Below, one piece after another: positions 17,164 to 26,415 of a stretch of 64,000 nucleotides of DNA. The position numbers and the translations under genes are program-made. How positions within the stretch are numbered: position 1 is the first letter of the stretch; every line of letters begins with the position of its first letter. The stretch comes from Rhodospirillaceae bacterium (GTDB lineage Bacteria > Pseudomonadota > Alphaproteobacteria > Rhodospirillales > Rhodospirillaceae), in the NCBI GenBank assembly GCA_029245025.1, contig JAQWQC010000013.1, forward strand, positions 62,001 through 126,000, written 5' to 3'. The notes beneath the pieces were generated by a model. The model searched no databases. It was given only the letters and a program-made list of their open reading frames with translations, and was not told the DNA's origin.

Positions 17164-17919
17164 TTACCAGTCTTCAAGAAGACGTCCACAGCCTTGAATT
17201 TTATCGTCGAAACCGTTGCGGCGCAGCGAGTGCCAATAGGTTGCTGCGTTGATCGCAATAACCGGTTTGTTGAGCCAGCGCTCGGCTTCGGCGGCGACGG
17301 CCATACACGCGAGATTAGTGCCGACCTGAATGATGCAATCGACATCAGCCTGATTGAGTTCAATGATCGCTTCGCGCAGCCTTTCAGGGGGCTCATGGGC
17401 AATTAGCATTGGGCTCGGACTTTTCAAGCCGATCAGCGCCGTCACTTCGTAATCATTATCGGTGAAGAACTTGCGCACCATGGCATCACCCGCTGGCATG
17501 TATGGTGTTAGAACGCCCAATTTCTTGATAGGTTTTTCTTCGGCGTACGCCTTTAGGGCGTGTTCGCAGGCATGAGACCCGAGTGACACACCGACGCCCG
17601 CGCGTGCTTCCATTTTTTTATGAAGTTCATCTGCCCCTTCGGCCCCGTCCCAAAAAGTTTCAGCCGACATACCCATAATGACGAAGCCGGGTGAACAAGT
17701 CATTACACGGTCCATGGCCACTTCCGTAGCGCCGCGAATATTCACTAACAGTTGTTCAAACTCTTCGTCTGAACGCACCGGATCATCAGGTATTTCAATG
17801 CGGCAGAAGTGGTTGGTGATGCCTTTGGGCTGCATCAACGCGTATTCAGGCTCGACACTGGTGTTGGTCGACGGAGCAATCACGCCGAACTTCATGCGAT
17901 AACCTAATGAATCAACCAT
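17164..17919 (-). CDS. Asp/Glu racemase-fold protein (maleate isomerase/AMDase superfamily)
   Basis: The 251-aa protein has the pseudo-symmetric fold of aspartate/glutamate racemases and maleate isomerases: RMKFGVIAPSTNTSVEPE at the N-terminus and QVGTNLACMAVAAEAE with KPVIAINAATYWHSLR at the C-terminus. At the two canonical catalytic positions it has no Cys: the first site reads MGMSAETF, the second QVGTNL. A distinct subgroup has this sequence, so it is probably not decayed. Start ATG at 17919 is backed by GGAGGG 4 nt upstream; the longer frame to 18009 overlaps the monooxygenase gene. Probable substrate: a butenedioate or malonate derivative. Confidence 0.8.
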   Translation of the reverse strand: MVDSLGYRMKFGVIAPSTNTSVEPEYALMQPKGITNHFCRIEIPDDPVRSDEEFEQLLVNIRGATEVAMDRVMTCSPGFVIMGMSAETFWDGAEGADELHKKMEARAGVGVSLGSHACEHALKAYAEEKPIKKLGVLTPYMPAGDAMVRKFFTDNDYEVTALIGLKSPSPMLIAHEPPERLREAIIELNQADVDCIIQVGTNLACMAVAAEAERWLNKPVIAINAATYWHSLRRNGFDDKIQGCGRLLEDW

Positions 17920-17974
17920 GGGTCCCTCCGCTTCGCCTTGTCGGCGCTCTCTTAAGGAGCTGCCGTGTCTCGTC

Positions 17975-19186
17975 TTATTTGATTTCGTATGAATCCCGCA
18001 CGCTATCAATCATTGATGTGCGCCTCAGGAATGGCAGAGCCAGTTCAGGGTCAGCCGCTGCTTCCATATACTTTGCCTGCTGTTTTTTGTGCGCTTCAGG
18101 ATCCTGCGCTTCGATCGCCTTCTTGTTGGCAATGCTCTGGCTTTGAACAAAGTCCTTACAAATGATGCGGCGCTGCCGGTCATACAGATCAAGTATTTCG
18201 TCTTCGGCCTCACCGCGATCAATCATCATCAATTTCTCAGCAAGATTAATGGCGTCGTGAATGCCACCGTTCATGCCCATGCCTCCGAGCGGATTGTTGA
18301 CGTGGGCTGAGTCACCCCCAAGCAAAATCCGGCCAATGCGATAATTCTTCGCGACACGCTGATGAACGTTGTAAAGCGTGCGGTGTTTAACTTCGAAATC
18401 ACCCTCGATCTCAGCCAGGAAATGTAGTCGTTCTTGAATGTAGTCATCGGACAGCAGCTGCTCATTCGTGTACTCAGGAGGCGTTGGAAACAAGACACGC
18501 CAGAGATTGTTACAGCGCAGCAGCACACACCATTCATCGGGATCGGCGATGTAATTCACCCATGCCAAGCCAGGGAAGTGCTCTTCGAGCGGATACGGTG
18601 TCGATGCGACAAGGAATTTCTCAGGGTAGGTAAACCCTTCAAATTCAATTGAGGCCTTGCGACGGATGGCGCTGTTGGCGCCATCTCCGGCAAATACGAT
18701 AGACCCACGAAGGTCCTCAGAGCCCTCTGGTGTATCTACGGTCACCGTCACTGAATCTGCATCTTGAGATACGTTTGTCACCGTGTGGCTGAAGCGCACC
18801 TCTGCGTTATCAATTCCCTCTAATATTCGACAAACAATACGAGTCAGGCGGAACTGCTCTGTCTGTAGGCGATAGGGGTGACGTGTGGCGTCGCCAAGAT
18901 CAGCCATCTTGAAGTCCGCACACTCGCCCGTACGACGATCCCGGTATTGATAATTCGGAACAATGAGACCCGTACTTATCAGTTCTTCGGTAATCTCTAG
19001 TTTATCAAGCATATCCAGGGTTGGCGGATGCCAAGTCGAAGCGCGCAAATCCTCAGGGAGCTCTGAATCGGCCTCCAGCATGAGAGTGGGGATGCCCTCT
19101 CTCGCAAGGTACAATGCCAAGGTGCAGCCAACCGGCCCTGCACCTGCAATGATAACGGGGTCTTTTCCCCTAAAATTTATCGACAT
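17975..19186 (-). CDS. FAD-dependent aromatic monooxygenase (PHBH family)
   Basis: This 403-aa flavoprotein has the three signatures of class A hydroxylases: dinucleotide-binding AGAGPVGCTLALYLAREGI (about 14-32), the DG motif GDGANSAIRRKA (about 167-178), and the GD motif GGDSAHVNNPLGGMGMNGG (about 289-307) that binds the FAD ribityl chain. Such enzymes use NAD(P)H and O2 to hydroxylate phenols or N-heteroaromatics. It follows the flavin reductase gene and precedes the maleate-isomerase-fold gene, an arrangement like nicotinate or hydroxybenzoate degradation clusters, although the actual substrate cannot be inferred. Confidence 0.85.
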   Translation of the reverse strand: MSINFRGKDPVIIAGAGPVGCTLALYLAREGIPTLMLEADSELPEDLRASTWHPPTLDMLDKLEITEELISTGLIVPNYQYRDRRTGECADFKMADLGDATRHPYRLQTEQFRLTRIVCRILEGIDNAEVRFSHTVTNVSQDADSVTVTVDTPEGSEDLRGSIVFAGDGANSAIRRKASIEFEGFTYPEKFLVASTPYPLEEHFPGLAWVNYIADPDEWCVLLRCNNLWRVLFPTPPEYTNEQLLSDDYIQERLHFLAEIEGDFEVKHRTLYNVHQRVAKNYRIGRILLGGDSAHVNNPLGGMGMNGGIHDAINLAEKLMMIDRGEAEDEILDLYDRQRRIICKDFVQSQSIANKKAIEAQDPEAHKKQQAKYMEAAADPELALPFLRRTSMIDSVRDSYEIK

Positions 19187-19360
19187 ACCCTGAACGCCCT
19201 CATTCTTTTGTTCTACCGCTGGTGAGCTGGGTCAATTCAACGGACTTATTGTCTTAGTTTTTATCACCAGCAAAACCGCGAACAAGGCGGCCTGGAGGAC
19301 TGTCCACAAAGTGATCAGTATTTAGAGGGAGTAGCCACAACGGCGCTAAATCTTTCTGCG

Positions 19361-19912
19361 TTATCGACCGGGTAGCGAATGAAATACTCCTCCGTGGAAC
19401 AGCAGCGGCGCCTTCCGTAAATTGAAGACCCGATGAACTCGTCCAATAATGATGTCGTGGTCGCCGCCCCGGTGACGGGCGTCCACTTCACACTCAAGGT
19501 GAGCGACGCATCCTTCAATAATAGGAATACCCTTTAAGCCCGCTTGAACCTGGACACCACTGAACTTGTCTGATCCTGATTGTGCAAACTTCCTAGCCAG
19601 AGACTCCTGGTCGGCGGCCAAAACATTAACCACAAACGAATCATCGACCTGGAAGCACTCAAAGCTGGGAGTGCCGTTTGCAATGCTCCACAAGATTAGG
19701 GGTGGGTCGAGAGACAAGGAGTTAAAAGAACTGGCTGTGATTCCAACATGTTCACCATCCGGGGCAATGGTGGTCATTGTTGTCACACCCGTGCAGAACT
19801 GACCCAGAGCATCCCGAAAGGCCAGGCGGGCTTCATCGTCGACAGATGGATCCAAGCCAACTTCTCCGCCAACAGTAAAGTCAGGCTTCGTATGGAGGAC
19901 ATAATTATTCAT
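19361..19912 (-). CDS. Flavin reductase (HpaC-like) family protein
   Basis: The 183-aa protein has the split-barrel of NAD(P)H:flavin reductases: FRDALGQFCTGVTTMTT, ITASSFNSLSLDPPLILW, FVVNVLAADQESLARKFA, and the C-terminal GGDHDIIIGRVHRVF with LLFHGG. HpaC-type partners deliver reduced FMN or FAD to a two-component monooxygenase; here the neighbouring class A monooxygenase normally reduces its own flavin, so the reductase may serve another oxygenase. The 174-nt gap to the monooxygenase shows no hairpin that I can see. Divergent from the IclR gene, 261 nt away. Confidence 0.85.
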   Translation of the reverse strand: MNNYVLHTKPDFTVGGEVGLDPSVDDEARLAFRDALGQFCTGVTTMTTIAPDGEHVGITASSFNSLSLDPPLILWSIANGTPSFECFQVDDSFVVNVLAADQESLARKFAQSGSDKFSGVQVQAGLKGIPIIEGCVAHLECEVDARHRGGDHDIIIGRVHRVFNLRKAPLLFHGGVFHSLPGR

Positions 19913-20173
19913 GGTGGTTATTTGTAAGGCTCACAAACATCTTTTGTCTATTGTAACCGCCCATCTAACGGCCCGGTTCCTACTTTTCAGACTATGGGTT
20001 TAAGGCCGGTCCTGTTCCAGCCACCAAAATTTGTGTCCACCTGACGGACGGATAGATATGGTGGGGGTGATGATGGCCGCTATTGAGGGTCATATGCCTC
20101 CACGCAGCGGTCAATGCCCTACACTCCAGGCGGCGCATGTGGGCAAAAAAAACGTCACACAGGACACATAGCA

Positions 20174-20974
20174 ATGCCAAGCAAGAAGCAGAGCGTAGAC
20201 TCAGTTCGTCCGATCCGTGCGTTGATGCGGGGTTTAGACGCTCTCCAACAACTCAACCGACACAATGGCGCGACGGTGACGGATATCGCCAAGGCTGTCG
20301 GTTTGCCTCGAACCACGGCTTACCGCGTTCTCGAGACACTGTGCGTATCCGATTATGCCATCCGTGATCTCAGTGACGATCGCTATCGTCTAACGACAAA
20401 AGTTCGCTCGTTGTCAGACGGATACGATGATGAATCGTGGGTGCAAGAAATTGCAAAGCCCCTGCTGAACAAACTGGCAGACGACGTGGTTTGGCCTCTA
20501 GCGATCTCCACTCTGAGCGGCATGTCCATGCTAGTCCGCGAAACTACGGATCGCGACAGCCCCCTCGCCCTCGAGCGCTATTCTCCCGGGCTTCGCGTGC
20601 CGGTTCTGGGCTCATCATCCGGACGCGCCTACCTAGCTTTCTGTAGCGCAGAACAAAGAGAAGTTTTACTCGACGTGCTCCAGAAATCTGATCGTGTAGA
20701 AGATAAGATCGCTCGTGATCGTCAGATGGTGGACCGGATACTGTCAGAGGTGCGCCGCAACGGTTATGCTGTGTTCGACAATCCATCGATGGCAGAAATG
20801 AGTATGGCAGTTCCGTTGTTCGTAAAGGGTAATGTCATTGGTGGTGTTGTCGTGCGGTTTATTCGCTCCGCCATCACAGCTGATCAGGCCATTGATAAAC
20901 ACATCGCGTACATGAAAAATACTGCTGACGAAATCGGCAAGGCCTTTGACGAAGCCCATACGCCCGAAACTTAA
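20174..20974 (+). CDS. IclR-family transcriptional regulator (MhpR-like)
   Basis: The 266-aa protein has an N-terminal winged helix (about residues 14-70; HNGATVTDIAKAVGLPRTTAYRVLETL) and a C-terminal GAF-like effector domain (about 90-255; VLGSSSGRAYLAFCS, NPSMAEMSMAVPLF). IclR-type proteins of the MhpR/PcaR kind activate or repress aromatic catabolic operons in response to pathway acids. I take ATG at 20174 (start MPSKKQ) over an earlier frame that has no homology. It stands between the divergent catabolic run (19912 to 13638) and the downstream hydrolase/oxidase genes, so it likely controls one or both. Confidence 0.85.
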   Translation: MPSKKQSVDSVRPIRALMRGLDALQQLNRHNGATVTDIAKAVGLPRTTAYRVLETLCVSDYAIRDLSDDRYRLTTKVRSLSDGYDDESWVQEIAKPLLNKLADDVVWPLAISTLSGMSMLVRETTDRDSPLALERYSPGLRVPVLGSSSGRAYLAFCSAEQREVLLDVLQKSDRVEDKIARDRQMVDRILSEVRRNGYAVFDNPSMAEMSMAVPLFVKGNVIGGVVVRFIRSAITADQAIDKHIAYMKNTADEIGKAFDEAHTPET

Positions 20975-20987
20975 GCAAAGAACTACC

Positions 20988-22703
20988 GTGACCATTACCC
21001 GACACGTCGCAACGGTTAACACGCTCGATGATGTCTCCCGGCAGGTGCACTATCGGCGCGCTGGGTCTGGGCCACCGGTCGTACTTTTACATATGAGCCC
21101 GCGTTCATCGGCTGAACTCGAGCCATTAATGCGTGCCTGGTCAGACACATTCACGCTTATCGCACCCGATACACCTGGTTATGGCGCATCAGATCCGTTG
21201 CCGGAAAAAGAAAACGGCGCGTTATTTGATTTGTCTGATTTTGCAGACGCACTATTGACCTTTGCCGACACCCTTGGCCTGGACCGCTTCGGTCTATACG
21301 GCCACCATACAGGAGCAATGATCGCCGCTGAATGCGCGCGGCTTTATCCAGATAGACTCACCATAACCGTTGCGAACGGTTATCTCGTTGTCACTAAAGA
21401 AGAGCGTGAAGAAATTCTTGAGAACTACTTTTCTGACTACACACCTGAGACAGATGGACGCCATCTCGCCCATGTTTGGCAACGGATTAGGGATCAATTC
21501 CTTTACTTTCCATGGTCTGTTCATACGGAGGCAGCACGGGCAGTAATGCGTGATAAGTTCGCGGTTCCTGCTCCTGAGGTGCTGCAGGAAGACGTGCTTG
21601 ACCTGCTTCGGACCGGATCCCATGAGGCCGACGGCTATGGCGCTGCTTTTCGCTGTGACGGTATCGAAATCTTGCGCGGAATTACAGGCAAGTGCGTGGT
21701 CACGGCCCAGGTGCAAGACCTATTGTATGAGCACTTGGACCGCCTGCCATCAGATCTCCCCGATGCTGTTACTGTTCAAAAATACGGCGACTTGGATATA
21801 CTCAATGATGCGGCCAAAACCCTTCTATTGGATCACACGGAAGGTGATACCCCGCCCGTAACAGCGACCGGTACCATCGCTGGGCGCGCTTGGACGTCCT
21901 ACGCGGAAACAAAAACCGGTCAACTCTATATGCGTCGCAATCATGCAGGCAGTGGCTTACCTGTGGTCATGATTCATAATTTGGGATCGTCGTGCCAAAG
22001 GTGGCAACCGGTGATGACCACGTTGATGGGTAAGCGCCCATTTATTGCTTTTGATCTACCGGGCCACGGAGAGACCGGAAATGCGTGGGGAGATGGGCCG
22101 ATAACACTCGATGCCTGCGCGCAAGCGGTTGACGAAGCTCTGCAATATCTCGGGATCGAGAGCGCCCACGTATTTGCCTATGGTGGCGGTGGGTTGGTTG
22201 CACTCAAACTAATTGAACGCACCTCATTGCACATCAGCTCACTCACCGCAGTTGATTTCTGGTTGTTCGACAATGCGGATAAAGAAAAACTGAATGGTCG
22301 TTTCGCGCCAACTCTTACACCCCAAACCTGCGGGCAGCATATGGCCGAAGCCTGGTACATGATCAGGGATAGCGAGCTATTCTGGCCCTGGTTTGAGACC
22401 AATCCAGAGAACGCTATTGAGCAACCGCCAGAAGTGAAACCTGCCCGACTCCATTCACGCGTCGTCGACTTACTCAAAGCGTCACCCGCCTATCATCATG
22501 TGACTCAGGATGCACTTTCCTTCGACTGCGAGACCGTATTGAAACAAGTCGAAATACCCGCGACATTTGGGCCTCGTTCGGGCAGCCCATACACTGCACG
22601 CTGCGTGCGGGCCGCTTCATTAACGCCCAATGGCAAAACCATCACATTATCAAATGATAGTTCTCGTCGCGCTGCGGCATTGATTGCACTGATCAAAGAT
22701 TAA
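20988..22703 (+). CDS. Tandem alpha/beta-hydrolase-fold protein without standard nucleophiles
   Basis: Two full alpha/beta-hydrolase domains lie in one 571-aa chain. Domain 1 (about 15-270) has LLHMSPRSSAE, and LYGHHTGAMIAAE where the elbow normally holds Ser; the nucleophile slot reads H in GHHTG. Domain 2 (about 285-570) has MIHNLGSSCQRW and FAYGGGGLVALK, where the slot reads Gly. The GHHTG elbow also marks a clade of such proteins. Both catalytic-Ser positions are therefore changed. A TTG at 20946 would overlap the IclR stop; GTG at 20988 is preferred. The gene shares the direction of IclR and of the oxidase that follows 24 nt later. Confidence 0.75.
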   Translation: MTITRHVATVNTLDDVSRQVHYRRAGSGPPVVLLHMSPRSSAELEPLMRAWSDTFTLIAPDTPGYGASDPLPEKENGALFDLSDFADALLTFADTLGLDRFGLYGHHTGAMIAAECARLYPDRLTITVANGYLVVTKEEREEILENYFSDYTPETDGRHLAHVWQRIRDQFLYFPWSVHTEAARAVMRDKFAVPAPEVLQEDVLDLLRTGSHEADGYGAAFRCDGIEILRGITGKCVVTAQVQDLLYEHLDRLPSDLPDAVTVQKYGDLDILNDAAKTLLLDHTEGDTPPVTATGTIAGRAWTSYAETKTGQLYMRRNHAGSGLPVVMIHNLGSSCQRWQPVMTTLMGKRPFIAFDLPGHGETGNAWGDGPITLDACAQAVDEALQYLGIESAHVFAYGGGGLVALKLIERTSLHISSLTAVDFWLFDNADKEKLNGRFAPTLTPQTCGQHMAEAWYMIRDSELFWPWFETNPENAIEQPPEVKPARLHSRVVDLLKASPAYHHVTQDALSFDCETVLKQVEIPATFGPRSGSPYTARCVRAASLTPNGKTITLSNDSSRRAAALIALIKD

Positions 22704-22727
22704 CTCTAATGCGAGAAAGAGCACGCC

Positions 22728-24317
22728 ATGTCTGAAGCACTCGACCTATCTACCGGGTCCCACTCTGCCTTGATCGACACGCTGACCAAGTTACTCGGCG
22801 AGGAAAATGTCATCACTGAGGAAAGCGAGCGCGCATACTATTCACAAGACGTCTACGGCCAAGGCCCTACAGTTCTCGCTGTCATTCAACCGGATAGCAA
22901 AGAGAAACTGGCGAAGTCGATGGCCGCAATCACAGCAGCGGGTGTCGCACTATTTCCGCGTGGCGGCGGGTTTTCTTACACGGATGGCTATATACCAACG
23001 ACAAGCAATGGGGTCACTGTCGACACAAGTGAAATGAACCGCATTGTCGAGATTAATACCGAAGACATGTACGTCACAGTCGAGACCGGTTGTACATGGG
23101 CAGCGTTAGAAGACGCGCTGAAAGACAAAGGTGTTCGGCCGGTGTTCTGGGGGCCTTTCTCTGGACTAAATGCGACGGTCGGTGGCTCGCTGTCTCAAGG
23201 CAGCGTGACCTACGGATCATCCAAACATGGACCGTCCGGCGTTGCGGCAGAAGGCATGGAAGTGGTGTTAGCTGACGGCACGATCGTGACAACCGGTTCG
23301 GCTGGACAGCCCAACCATTCCCCCTTCTTCCGCCACTATGGACCGGACCTAACAGGACTATTTTGCAATGATGCCGGCGCGCTGGGAATCAAAGCGACAA
23401 TAACTTTGAGACTTCAGCCCCGCTTACCGGTGGTAATGGGCTTGTCTTATGGATTTGAAACCTTCGACGGTATGCAACGCGGCATGGCTGCAGCAGCACG
23501 CGAAGGTTTGCCAACAGAGGCGTTCGGCTTTGATGCGACCGTGATGAAAGTTTTTACTGGCGGTCAGGGTTTGGCGCAGGACCTCAAAACCCTTTGGGCC
23601 GTCGGCATGGCTGGGCGGAACATTTTCGCTGGGCTTTGGCAGGTCTTGAAAATCGCCATGGCCGGAAAACGGTTCATCGATAAAGCGCAATATACGGCCC
23701 ATTTCATATGCGAAGCGCGGGATACGCGGGATATGAAAAGTCAGCTCGCTGCGTTGCGCAACGCTGTGGGACCTCACGGTAACGAAATCGTCAATACCGT
23801 GCCCGCTGTGGTCCGCGCCTATCCGTTTCCGCCGTTTTCTCTTATGGGCACGTCGGGTGAACGTTGGTTGGCTATGCACGGTATTCTGCCCTTCTCCAAA
23901 GTCGAGGAATTCAAGACAAAGATTGACGCCCTTTACGACCGCTACAGCGACAAGATGGCTCAACACAACATCGTCAAAGCGTCGATGTTCACGACCATCG
24001 CTACCAACGCCTTTCTATTTGAGCCCGTCTTCTACTGGGACGATTCACGCGCTGCGTTTATTAATCGCCACACAGACCCAGAAGTTCTAAAGGCCATCAA
24101 AAATTTCGAACCGAATATTGAAGGCCGCAAAGTCGTGAGCGAAATGAAACAGAGCATTATTGATTGCATTTATGAGTGCGGAGGTACCCACATGCAAATC
24201 GGCAAGGCGTATCCGTACACCCGTGAACGGGATGAAGGGGCTTTGAATATGGTAAAATCGCTCAAGGCCCACGTTGATCCAAAAGGACTGATGAACCCTG
24301 GCGCGTTAGGACTTTGA
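22728..24317 (+). CDS. FAD-binding oxidase (vanillyl-alcohol oxidase/FAD_binding_4 family)
   Basis: The 529-aa protein has an FAD-binding PCMH domain (about 35-235: FPRGGGFSYTDGYIP, then LNATVGGSLSQGSVTYGSSKHG) and a C-terminal substrate domain with YPFPPFSLMGTSGERWLAMHG and the closing KAHVDPKGLMNPGALGL. Such proteins oxidise phenolic alcohols, cresols or 2-hydroxy acids, with reduction of O2 or a cytochrome. The stop overlaps the start of the CpeT-like gene by 4 nt (ATGA type), so the two are coupled. It probably oxidises a hydroxylated intermediate of the same pathway. Confidence 0.85.
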   Translation: MSEALDLSTGSHSALIDTLTKLLGEENVITEESERAYYSQDVYGQGPTVLAVIQPDSKEKLAKSMAAITAAGVALFPRGGGFSYTDGYIPTTSNGVTVDTSEMNRIVEINTEDMYVTVETGCTWAALEDALKDKGVRPVFWGPFSGLNATVGGSLSQGSVTYGSSKHGPSGVAAEGMEVVLADGTIVTTGSAGQPNHSPFFRHYGPDLTGLFCNDAGALGIKATITLRLQPRLPVVMGLSYGFETFDGMQRGMAAAAREGLPTEAFGFDATVMKVFTGGQGLAQDLKTLWAVGMAGRNIFAGLWQVLKIAMAGKRFIDKAQYTAHFICEARDTRDMKSQLAALRNAVGPHGNEIVNTVPAVVRAYPFPPFSLMGTSGERWLAMHGILPFSKVEEFKTKIDALYDRYSDKMAQHNIVKASMFTTIATNAFLFEPVFYWDDSRAAFINRHTDPEVLKAIKNFEPNIEGRKVVSEMKQSIIDCIYECGGTHMQIGKAYPYTRERDEGALNMVKSLKAHVDPKGLMNPGALGL

Positions 24318-25258
24318 AGATGAGATGTATTGTCGCAACGGTTTTACTCACTTTTCTAGCAATGCCCGTCGCGGCGCAGACCGAAGTTGAGCGGGATTTT
24401 GACACCTTTGTGCGTTGGTTCTCAGGCCATTGGGATAACGAAATCCAAACGTTCAATGAGAGCATCCGGCAACTGCCCGATGAACTGCGCCACAATCGCA
24501 TTCATATGAAGTTTGAGGCGGTGGATAATAAAAATTTTCCCGGCGTTCTGTTTGTCATCGAGAACTATGGAAAAAAGGGCCTGCAAGGCGAGCTCAACTA
24601 TGTGTCGGTGTACCACTTTTTTATCGACATTGAGCGCCAAGCCATCACCCATGAGTTGTGGCTCAAGAACGACGGCGATTGGTCCTACCTAGCCGGAAAT
24701 GCACAGGCCGCGGCTGACCTAGGACCAGGCGATTACCGCTTCAACCCGCAATGCACGATGTATTGGAAACGGGAAGGCATTCAGTTCAAAGGCAAAACAG
24801 ATCCAGACGCCTGTGTTGGCGGTGTCGATGGCAAGGAAACCACCGTCGATGCAACCGGTATTCTCAGTCGAACAGACCTATGGCGCAGCGACCTGGTTTA
24901 CGACATGGAAGGCAACCGCATTCGCGGATTAGATATGCCTGAACGATTCCGCAAAGCGCGATTCTATTCTTGCCATGGACGGCATCAGGACGAGAATAAC
25001 GGTTGGATCAATTTCAGGGACGTAAAGGTTCACAATCAAGGTGACTTTGTTTGGCTCGGCGGTGACACCTTGGGAATTCAATTGCGACAAATTGTTTGGA
25101 CGTCAGGTTTTTTCAATAACGCCCTCGCCCTACAAGCCTATCAGAACGGCAGCACCAAACCGACGGTGAACGGTCATGCCGCTTTGAGCGCCAGTTTCAT
25201 CGGACTAGATCATCCTGAGTTTGTAGTGAATTGTGACCGCGGTGGGCGTTCCCGGTAA
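24314..25258 (+). CDS. Secreted CpeT/CpcT-like protein (paralogue 1)
   Basis: The 314-aa protein has a Sec signal (residues about 1-21, ending PVAAQ) and a CpeT/CpcT-like beta-barrel domain: FVRWFSGHWDNEIQTFNES near the N-terminus, VYHFFIDIERQAITHELWL, then CTMYWKREGIQFKGKTDPDAC. In cyanobacteria CpeT proteins attach or deliver phycobilins; non-photosynthetic homologues have no assigned role. Its start overlaps the oxidase stop. Paralogues occur at 62687-63691 and, more distantly, 41566-42213. It may bind a small hydrophobic ligand outside the cytoplasm. Confidence 0.7.
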   Translation: MKMRCIVATVLLTFLAMPVAAQTEVERDFDTFVRWFSGHWDNEIQTFNESIRQLPDELRHNRIHMKFEAVDNKNFPGVLFVIENYGKKGLQGELNYVSVYHFFIDIERQAITHELWLKNDGDWSYLAGNAQAAADLGPGDYRFNPQCTMYWKREGIQFKGKTDPDACVGGVDGKETTVDATGILSRTDLWRSDLVYDMEGNRIRGLDMPERFRKARFYSCHGRHQDENNGWINFRDVKVHNQGDFVWLGGDTLGIQLRQIVWTSGFFNNALALQAYQNGSTKPTVNGHAALSASFIGLDHPEFVVNCDRGGRSR

Positions 25259-25323
25259 GCGCCGAACGACGCCCTTCACCACCCGGCAACGCCTCGTCCC
25301 AAGGCCGCCGGCGATTTTTTACC

Positions 25324-26415
25324 TCACCAAGCCCTAACAAATTCCTCGATAGCATCGAGGCAGGTCTCCATCTCTTGATCTGTCCCAATCGTGACACGCA
25401 AGTGTTTTGGCAAACGAAATCCGGCCATCGAGCGGGTGATAATGTTGCTCTTACGCAGAAAGGCGTCGGTATCCTTAGCCCGTTTCCCCTCTTCATCTGG
25501 AAAACCAACACACACGAAGTTACCTTCAGTCCCTGTAATCTCCAGACCCAAGCCGGTGAGTCTTTGCGTGGCAACTTGATGCCACTTCGCGGTATGAGCA
25601 ATCACTGCGCCTTCATGGTCTCTATCTTCAAGGGCTGCGATTCCAGCCGCCTGCCCCGCGCTGGATACATTGAACGGCGAACGGATTCGCCCAACCAAAG
25701 ACACAATTTCTGAATGCGCATAACACCAACCGATCCGTAAAGATGCCATACCATGCACTTTCGAAAACGTGCGGGTCATGACCGTGTTATCTGTCGCGTT
25801 GACCAACGCAATGCCAGCATCGTAGTCGGTCTTGGAAACATATTCGGCATAGGCCGCATCGATGATCAAAAGTATGTCATCGCGCAACCCAGCCCTGAGC
25901 CGCTCCATATCGTCACTGGATAGATAAGTGCCCGTCGGATTGTTGGGGTTTGCTACAATGACGACTTTAGTGCACTCCGTAACCGCTGCCAGGAGCGCAT
26001 CCACATCTGCACGGTAATCGGTATCCGGCGCCTGGACGACGTCTGCCCCAGTGGATAACGCGTAAATCCGATACATAGGAAAAGTTGCCGTAGGATACAG
26101 CACTTCGTCACCAGCTGCGGCATAGGTCCTCACGAGGGCGCTAAGCAGCTCGTCAGACCCAATCCCCATCAGAATATTTTCGATCTTTAGACCGTACCTG
26201 TCGGCAAGCGCTTGGCGAATACCAACCGCATTGGCGTCAGGATAACGTTCGATGACGCCACCGGCATCGGCATAGGCCGCCATAGCTTTCGGACTAGGGC
26301 CGAGGGCGGACTCATTCGCCGAGAGCTTAATACCTGGGCCACCACCTCCGATTGGCTTTTGTCCTGGCTGGTACGGCTGAATGCGGTCTAAGCCGGGGCG
26401 GGCAACAAGTGGCAT
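25324..26415 (-). CDS. hisC: Histidinol-phosphate aminotransferase
   Basis: This 363-aa fold-type I PLP enzyme matches HisC in length and motifs: KLSANESALGPSPKA near residue 30, NPNNPTGT at 156-163, the cofactor-binding Asp186 and Tyr189 in IIDAAYAEY, Lys219 in TFSKVHG forming the aldimine, and RIGW after it. HisC converts imidazole-acetol phosphate to histidinol phosphate; in alphaproteobacteria HisC-like proteins may also use aromatic amino acids. The gene stands alone, away from other his genes here (hisI is 13 kb on). The MFS gene lies divergently, 155 nt away. Confidence 0.85.
   Translation of the reverse strand: MPLVARPGLDRIQPYQPGQKPIGGGGPGIKLSANESALGPSPKAMAAYADAGGVIERYPDANAVGIRQALADRYGLKIENILMGIGSDELLSALVRTYAAAGDEVLYPTATFPMYRIYALSTGADVVQAPDTDYRADVDALLAAVTECTKVVIVANPNNPTGTYLSSDDMERLRAGLRDDILLIIDAAYAEYVSKTDYDAGIALVNATDNTVMTRTFSKVHGMASLRIGWCYAHSEIVSLVGRIRSPFNVSSAGQAAGIAALEDRDHEGAVIAHTAKWHQVATQRLTGLGLEITGTEGNFVCVGFPDEEGKRAKDTDAFLRKSNIITRSMAGFRLPKHLRVTIGTDQEMETCLDAIEEFVRAW

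Noticed and set aside
24262-24652. Minus-strand frames across the oxidase/CpeT junction
   Set aside because: They overlap two well-supported coupled genes on the other strand.
25259-25323. GC-rich sequence after the CpeT-like gene as a terminator
   Set aside because: Short self-complementary GCCGGC followed by T's, but no stable stem of sufficient length could be drawn.
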